Assembly (NCBI RefSeq): GCF_021531075.1
Contig: NZ_JADYTJ010000031.1
Span: 1-39,313 of the forward strand
From: Bacteroides caecigallinarum
Lineage (GTDB): Bacteria > Bacteroidota > Bacteroidia > Bacteroidales > Bacteroidaceae
Length of the DNA stretch: 39,313 nt
Reading direction: 5' to 3'
The position numbers and the translations under genes were made by a program. Each line of letters starts with the position of its first letter. Position 1 is the stretch's first letter. Shown piece by piece: positions 35,618 to 39,313 of this stretch. A model generated the notes under the pieces. It worked only from the letters and a program-made list of their open reading frames with translations, was not told where the DNA came from and did not search any database.

Positions 35618-36517
35618 TTATACCAGGTGTGCGATCAGTTCTTCGCGGTCGCCTTCAAGAAGGTCGATTACAGGAACTTCAATCATAGTATAACATCCCG
35701 GCTGCTGACGCATAGAAGCACGAGCCACACAAACCAATACCTGTGCTGTAAGTGCAGGATTGTTAATCTTCATGTCGAACTCGAACAACTGATTGTGTGT
35801 CTTGCCTGATACACCCTTGCGAACAAGGTTTACACCATGACCAACGTCGTTAAGAGCGTCCACACATGGAACCTGGATGACGTGTGTCTCATCGTTTACG
35901 AAGTATGCATCCGACTTGATTGCAGCCTCAACTGTCTTGAAATCGGCACCTTCTTCAAGTTCTACATATACCATACGGCGGTGAATACCTGTGCCCACAG
36001 GAATAGTCATTGACAATGCATCTTTTACACCTGCAATTGCACGTACGGCTACGGAGTGTCCCATACTGCGACCCGGACCGAAGTTGGTATATGTTATACC
36101 TTTTGGAGCAATAGCTTCAAGAAGTGTACGTACTACTGAATCACTTCCCGGATCCCATCCTGCTGCAATGATTGAAACTGCATTATGAGCTTTTGCTGTT
36201 TCGTTCAGTGTACGGCGCAAAGATGTAATCTGTGTATGTATGTCGAAACTGTCTACTGTATTTATTCCCAATGCAAGGATTTCCTTTGCATACTGTTCTA
36301 CGCTACGTGTCGGAGTAGCAAGAATAGCCACGTCTACACCTTCGAGTTCCTTAATGTCCTTTACCACTTTATATGGAGCAAGTTCTGCTGGCTTGTTTTC
36401 GTCACCATTACGACGAACTACACCTGCTATCTCAAAATCTGAAGCAGCTTCGAGCGCTTCAATTGTAAATTTTCCGATGTTTCCGTAACCTACTACGGCA
36501 GCTCTAATTTTTTTCAT
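35618..36517 (-). CDS. ddh: meso-Diaminopimelate D-dehydrogenase
   Basis: This 299-residue NADP-dependent enzyme interconverts tetrahydrodipicolinate and meso-diaminopimelate in one step, for lysine and peptidoglycan synthesis. The N-terminal Rossmann motif VVGYGNIGKF is at residues 8-17. Family segments include ILATPTRSVEQYA, SFDIHTQI, AAGWDPGSDSVVR and GPGRSMGHSVAVRAI. Length is usual for the family. It is transcribed alone, divergent from ruvA, with a -7 element and a dyad symmetry upstream. Confidence 0.93.
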   Translation of the reverse strand: MKKIRAAVVGYGNIGKFTIEALEAASDFEIAGVVRRNGDENKPAELAPYKVVKDIKELEGVDVAILATPTRSVEQYAKEILALGINTVDSFDIHTQITSLRRTLNETAKAHNAVSIIAAGWDPGSDSVVRTLLEAIAPKGITYTNFGPGRSMGHSVAVRAIAGVKDALSMTIPVGTGIHRRMVYVELEEGADFKTVEAAIKSDAYFVNDETHVIQVPCVDALNDVGHGVNLVRKGVSGKTHNQLFEFDMKINNPALTAQVLVCVARASMRQQPGCYTMIEVPVIDLLEGDREELIAHLV

Positions 36518-36592
36518 AATTCTTATTGGTGTTTAATTATTTGTTCTCTATTTATTTTGCTACAAGAAATGTATCCTGTATTTTTGACGGTG

Positions 36593-36619
36593 CAAAAATA
36601 AAAATTAGAATTGTTCTAA
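36593..36619 (-). promoter_or_regulatory. ddh promoter with upstream dyad
   Basis: The minus-strand -7 element TATTTTTG (36593-36600) lies 76 nt before the ddh ATG. Immediately upstream is the perfect inverted repeat TTAGAA-TTG-TTCTAA (36605-36619), which overlaps the -33 region. It has the shape of an operator; the regulator is unknown. Confidence 0.55.
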
Positions 36620-36686
36620 AGAGAAAAATCAAGACGTTTTTTGAAATATTCAGAATACAACTTACAATTTAAAACTTTATTATCTG

Positions 36687-36694
36687 TATTTTTG
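36687..36694 (+). promoter_or_regulatory. -7 promoter element of ruvA
   Basis: TATTTTTG on the plus strand, 28 nt before the ruvA ATG. No clear -33 TTTG was seen at normal spacing. Confidence 0.55.
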
Positions 36695-36722
36695 TCATTA
36701 AATTATAAATTATAACTAAATC

Positions 36723-37322
36723 ATGATTGAATATATAAAAGGGAAACTAGACGATGTAACTCCTACACTGGCCGTAGTGGACTGTAACGGAGTGGGATAT
36801 GGAATAAACATTTCGCTGAACACCTTCTCGGCCATACAGGGAAAACCTGAGGTGAAACTGTACGTATACGAAGCCATCAGAGAAGATGCTTACGTTCTTT
36901 ACGGATTTGCCACAAAACAGGAAAGAGAGCTTTTCCTTATGCTTATCACAGTTTCAGGAATAGGCGGAAATACGGCAAGAATGATTTTATCGGCACTGAG
37001 TCCGTCCGAACTGTGCAACGTGATAAGTTCCGGAAACGAAAAGCTGTTGAAGATGGTCAAGGGTATAGGATTGAAGACTGCGCAACGTATAATAGTGGAA
37101 CTTAAGGACAAGATACAAAATATAGGTGTAGAAAGCACCGGAAATGTTTCTACACCTATATCTGCTGCCAACAATGAAATATACGAAGAGGCTGTTGCAG
37201 CTCTCACTATGTTGGGATTTGCACAGGCACCGTCGCAAAAGATTGTCGGACAAATTCTTCACGAAGAACCGGACGCACCTGTACAGAAAGTCATCAAGAT
37301 TGCTCTTACAAGACTCAGATAA
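36723..37322 (+). CDS. ruvA: Holliday junction branch-migration protein RuvA
   Basis: This 199-residue protein binds Holliday junctions and loads the RuvB helicase during recombination repair. The N-terminal OB-fold domain ([14 protein letters not shown] through [12 protein letters not shown]) is followed by two helix-hairpin-helix motifs ([15 protein letters not shown] and [19 protein letters not shown]). A linker leads to the C-terminal RuvB-contact domain ([16 protein letters not shown]). Complete and of normal length. Its stop codon lies 3 nt from the end of the converging glmS gene. Confidence 0.96.
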   Translation: MIEYIKGKLDDVTPTLAVVDCNGVGYGINISLNTFSAIQGKPEVKLYVYEAIREDAYVLYGFATKQERELFLMLITVSGIGGNTARMILSALSPSELCNVISSGNEKLLKMVKGIGLKTAQRIIVELKDKIQNIGVESTGNVSTPISAANNEIYEEAVAALTMLGFAQAPSQKIVGQILHEEPDAPVQKVIKIALTRLR

Positions 37323-37325
37323 TAC

Positions 37326-39170
37326 TTATTCCACAGTAACTGATTTTGCAAGATTACGTGGACGGTCGACATCCAGTCCTCTGCATACGGCTATATGATA
37401 TGCCATGAGCTGCAGCGGAATGGATGTTACCAATGCATCCAGACATTCGGGTACAGGAGGTACTGATATACTGAAATCGGCAAGCGAGCTAATTACAGTA
37501 TCGCCTTCAGTAACCACTGCCACTACCCTTCCGCCACGTGCCTTTATCTCCTGAACATTGCTCAATACCTTGTCATAAAGCGGCGAGTTGGTAGCTATTA
37601 CCACCACAGGCATATCTGCATCTATAAGGGCTATAGGACCGTGTTTCATTTCTGCAGCAGGATATCCTTCGGCATGAATGTATGATATTTCCTTTAGTTT
37701 CAGAGCACCTTCAAGTGCTATAGGGAAAGAGTATCCACGTCCAAGATAAATGAAATTGCGGGCATATGTGAACATACGCGACAGCCCTGCTATATAGTCA
37801 TTCTGTTTCAAAACCTGACGCATCTTCTCCGGTATCTCATTAAGCGAGGTTACAATGTCTGTATATTCGCACAATGATATTGTACCCATTTCATGGGCAA
37901 GAGAAAGGGCGAACATAAGGAGTACGGTTACCTGACCGGTAAATGCTTTTGTGGATGCAACTCCTATCTCCGGACCTACGTGGATATAGGAACCGGAATC
38001 GGTGGCACGCGCTATGGACGAACCTACCACATTACAAATTCCATATACGAATGCTCCACTATTATGTGCCAGCTCTATAGCAGCAAGCGTATCGGCAGTC
38101 TCGCCACTTTGCGATATGGCTATCACCACATCGCGGACTGAAATAACAGGATTGCGATAACGGAATTCCGAGGCATACTCCACTTCCACCGGTATACGGC
38201 ACATGGTTTCGATGAGTTGTTTTCCTATCAGTCCGGCATGCCATGATGTACCGCAGGCCACTATTATGAAACGTCCGGCATTAACAAACTTTTCTCTATG
38301 TTCTTTCACTGCCGAAAGCAATATTGACATTGTCTCTGTATTGAGGCGTCCGCGCATACAATCGGCTATGCACTCCGGCTGATCGAATATTTCCTTAATC
38401 ATGAAATGTGGATAACCGCCTTTCTGAAGCTGACCGATGTTCAATGCTATGGTCTGTGCCTCGTGCGAACATTCCACATTATCCAAATCGACAATTTTGA
38501 TAGGTTCGCCATCCTTGAGTACGGCAATTTCTCCATCCGACAGATATATCACTTTGTTGGTGTATTCCACTATTGGAGTAGCATCCGAAGCCAGGAAATA
38601 TTCATCATCGCCTATACCAACCACCAGTGGGCTACTTTTACGGGCTGCTATTATTGTCTCGGGATGATTTCTGTCTACTATGGCAATGGCATATGCACCT
38701 ATAACCTCTTTAAGAGCCAACTGTACAGATGTAAGAAGATCCAAATTTCCTTCTGTCTGTATATAATCTATCAGCTGAACCAATACTTCTGTATCGGTAC
38801 TGCTCTTGAATACATATCCTTTGTCAATGAGTTTCTGTTTCAGGACGGCATAGTTTTCTATTATACCATTGTGTACCAAGGCCAGACGACCGTTCATTGA
38901 TGTATGAGGATGAGAATTGGCTGTGCTTGGCTCGCCATGAGTAGCCCAACGTGTATGGGCTATTCCGGTAGATGCCGAAGTGTCCTTGCCTATGACAGTC
39001 TGTTCCAAATCGGCAACTTTTCCTACTGATTTATAAACTTTCAGGTCTCCCGGAGTATTCACAAGTGCAACTCCAGCACTGTCATATCCCCTATACTCCA
39101 ATTTACGAAGACCTTCGACAAGCACAGGCCATGCCTGACGCTTGCCAATGTATCCTACGATTCCACACAT
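37326..39170 (-). CDS. glmS: Glutamine-fructose-6-phosphate aminotransferase (isomerizing)
   Basis: This 614-residue enzyme makes glucosamine 6-phosphate from fructose 6-phosphate and glutamine, the first step towards UDP-GlcNAc for the cell wall. The N-terminal nucleophile Cys2 in MCGIVGYIGKR starts the class II glutamine amidotransferase domain (TRWATHGEPS, HNGIIENY). Two SIS sugar-isomerase domains follow (CGTSWHAGL; ISQSGETADT; ASTKAFTGQV; EGALKLKEISYIHAEGY). The conserved C terminus is DRPRNLAKSVTVE. The enzyme is complete. Its leader is unusual: the 3' end of a group II intron lies 22 nt upstream, so the native promoter is either beyond the intron or displaced. Confidence 0.97.
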   Translation of the reverse strand: MCGIVGYIGKRQAWPVLVEGLRKLEYRGYDSAGVALVNTPGDLKVYKSVGKVADLEQTVIGKDTSASTGIAHTRWATHGEPSTANSHPHTSMNGRLALVHNGIIENYAVLKQKLIDKGYVFKSSTDTEVLVQLIDYIQTEGNLDLLTSVQLALKEVIGAYAIAIVDRNHPETIIAARKSSPLVVGIGDDEYFLASDATPIVEYTNKVIYLSDGEIAVLKDGEPIKIVDLDNVECSHEAQTIALNIGQLQKGGYPHFMIKEIFDQPECIADCMRGRLNTETMSILLSAVKEHREKFVNAGRFIIVACGTSWHAGLIGKQLIETMCRIPVEVEYASEFRYRNPVISVRDVVIAISQSGETADTLAAIELAHNSGAFVYGICNVVGSSIARATDSGSYIHVGPEIGVASTKAFTGQVTVLLMFALSLAHEMGTISLCEYTDIVTSLNEIPEKMRQVLKQNDYIAGLSRMFTYARNFIYLGRGYSFPIALEGALKLKEISYIHAEGYPAAEMKHGPIALIDADMPVVVIATNSPLYDKVLSNVQEIKARGGRVVAVVTEGDTVISSLADFSISVPPVPECLDALVTSIPLQLMAYHIAVCRGLDVDRPRNLAKSVTVE

Positions 39171-39192
39171 ATTTATATTCTTGTTTTGTTAT

Positions 39193-39228
39193 GTAGGTCG
39201 GCGGCATTGCTGCCGCTTTCCCCATTAA
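39193..39228 (-). ncRNA. Group II intron domain VI
   Basis: The stem GCGGCA-GCAA-TGCCGC with a GCAA tetraloop is extended by a weaker G-rich/C-rich base. An A in the 3' strand (CCGACCTAC) is the natural candidate for the branch-point nucleotide. Confidence 0.72.
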
Positions 39229-39262
39229 GAACTGTACGTGCGACTTTCACCGCATACAGCTC
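39229..39262 (-). ncRNA. Group II intron domain V (catalytic core)
   Basis: An exactly 34-nt element begins GAGCTGTATGCGG and ends CGCACGTACAGTTC on the minus strand. It has the catalytic AGC triad, a GUGAAA loop region and the two-base bulge typical of domain V. Compared with the common bacterial form (GAGCCGTA...TACGGTTC), a C-G pair is changed to T-A on both arms, so pairing is kept. Confidence 0.85.
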
Positions 39263-39313
39263 AGATAATTCTAAATTTAATTCTCATAAAATTAAATCGG
39301 CTCATAATCATTT

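Larger units (their letters stand above)
39193..39313 (-). mobile_element. Group II intron, 3' end only (right window edge)
   Basis: On the minus strand a 34-nt domain V is followed by a domain VI-like hairpin and an intron end reading CCGACCTAC, with the boundary at about 39193. The remainder, including any maturase gene, lies beyond the window. The fragment 39263-39313 before domain V belongs to the domain IV region and contains a small AT-rich hairpin (39275-39297). The intron is in the same orientation as glmS. Whether it is complete and active cannot be seen. Confidence 0.8.

Noticed and set aside
39171-39313. glmS ribozyme or riboswitch upstream of glmS
   Set aside because: The structured sequence is a group II intron domain V/VI, and no glmS ribozyme core is visible; that ribozyme is typical of Firmicutes.
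1-39313. CRISPR arrays, tRNA or rRNA genes
   Set aside because: No regular spaced repeats, cloverleaf sequences or rRNA segments were seen on either strand.

Overview
The window looks like a chromosomal segment from a gut Bacteroidales species (Bacteroides/Phocaeicola type). The signs are several SusC/SusD pairs, a hybrid two-component system (HTCS), Bacteroides-type -7 elements (TAnnTTTG), AT-rich spacers and lipoprotein signal peptides. The genus is inferred and the species is not determined. No tRNA, rRNA or CRISPR array was seen.

Left region (1-10.8 kb): a two-state DNA-inversion switch. A complete susC-susD pair on the minus strand (susC 1578-4679, susD 116-1555) faces a second pair on the plus strand (6198-9176 and 9189-10793). 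The second SusC has no start region, signal peptide or promoter. Between them lie the only promoter plus susC 5' end and a tyrosine recombinase gene (4988-6154). This segment is bounded by a perfect 16-bp inverted repeat (4464-4479 and 6179-6194) located inside the susC reading frames. Inversion would attach the 73-residue head to the other SusC body in frame, giving a predicted 1065-residue protein. The class is known from Bacteroides phase-variable SusC/SusD loci. This copy is intact and can be read directly from the sequence.

Middle region (11.1-34.5 kb): a large fructan utilisation locus. A plus-strand HTCS with a periplasmic sugar-binding-protein sensor resembles the fructose sensor BT1754 of B. 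thetaiotaomicron. It is followed by two minus-strand operons. Operon 1 (20311 to 14008) encodes a SusD-less TonB-dependent receptor, a GH32 lipoprotein, an MFS sugar transporter and a fructokinase. Operon 2 (about 34412 to 20521) encodes SusC, SusD, a surface glycan-binding-type lipoprotein, an endo-levanase-like GH32, two more GH32 enzymes, and a second, nearly identical MFS transporter and fructokinase. The expected flow is surface cleavage and import of fructan oligosaccharides, periplasmic hydrolysis to fructose, fructose sensing by the HTCS, inner-membrane import by MFS and phosphorylation by fructokinase. Both operon promoters carry the same unlisted element: two AATGTTTCA units exactly 21 bp apart, the upper one inside an 18-bp near-palindrome, 28-29 bp upstream of the -7 box. 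I propose this as the HTCS operator.

Right region (34.6-39.3 kb): housekeeping genes lgt, ddh (meso-diaminopimelate dehydrogenase), ruvA and glmS. At the right edge, a 34-nt group II intron domain V and a domain VI hairpin end 22 nt before the glmS start codon. The 3' end of a group II intron therefore sits in the glmS leader, and the rest of the intron lies outside the window.
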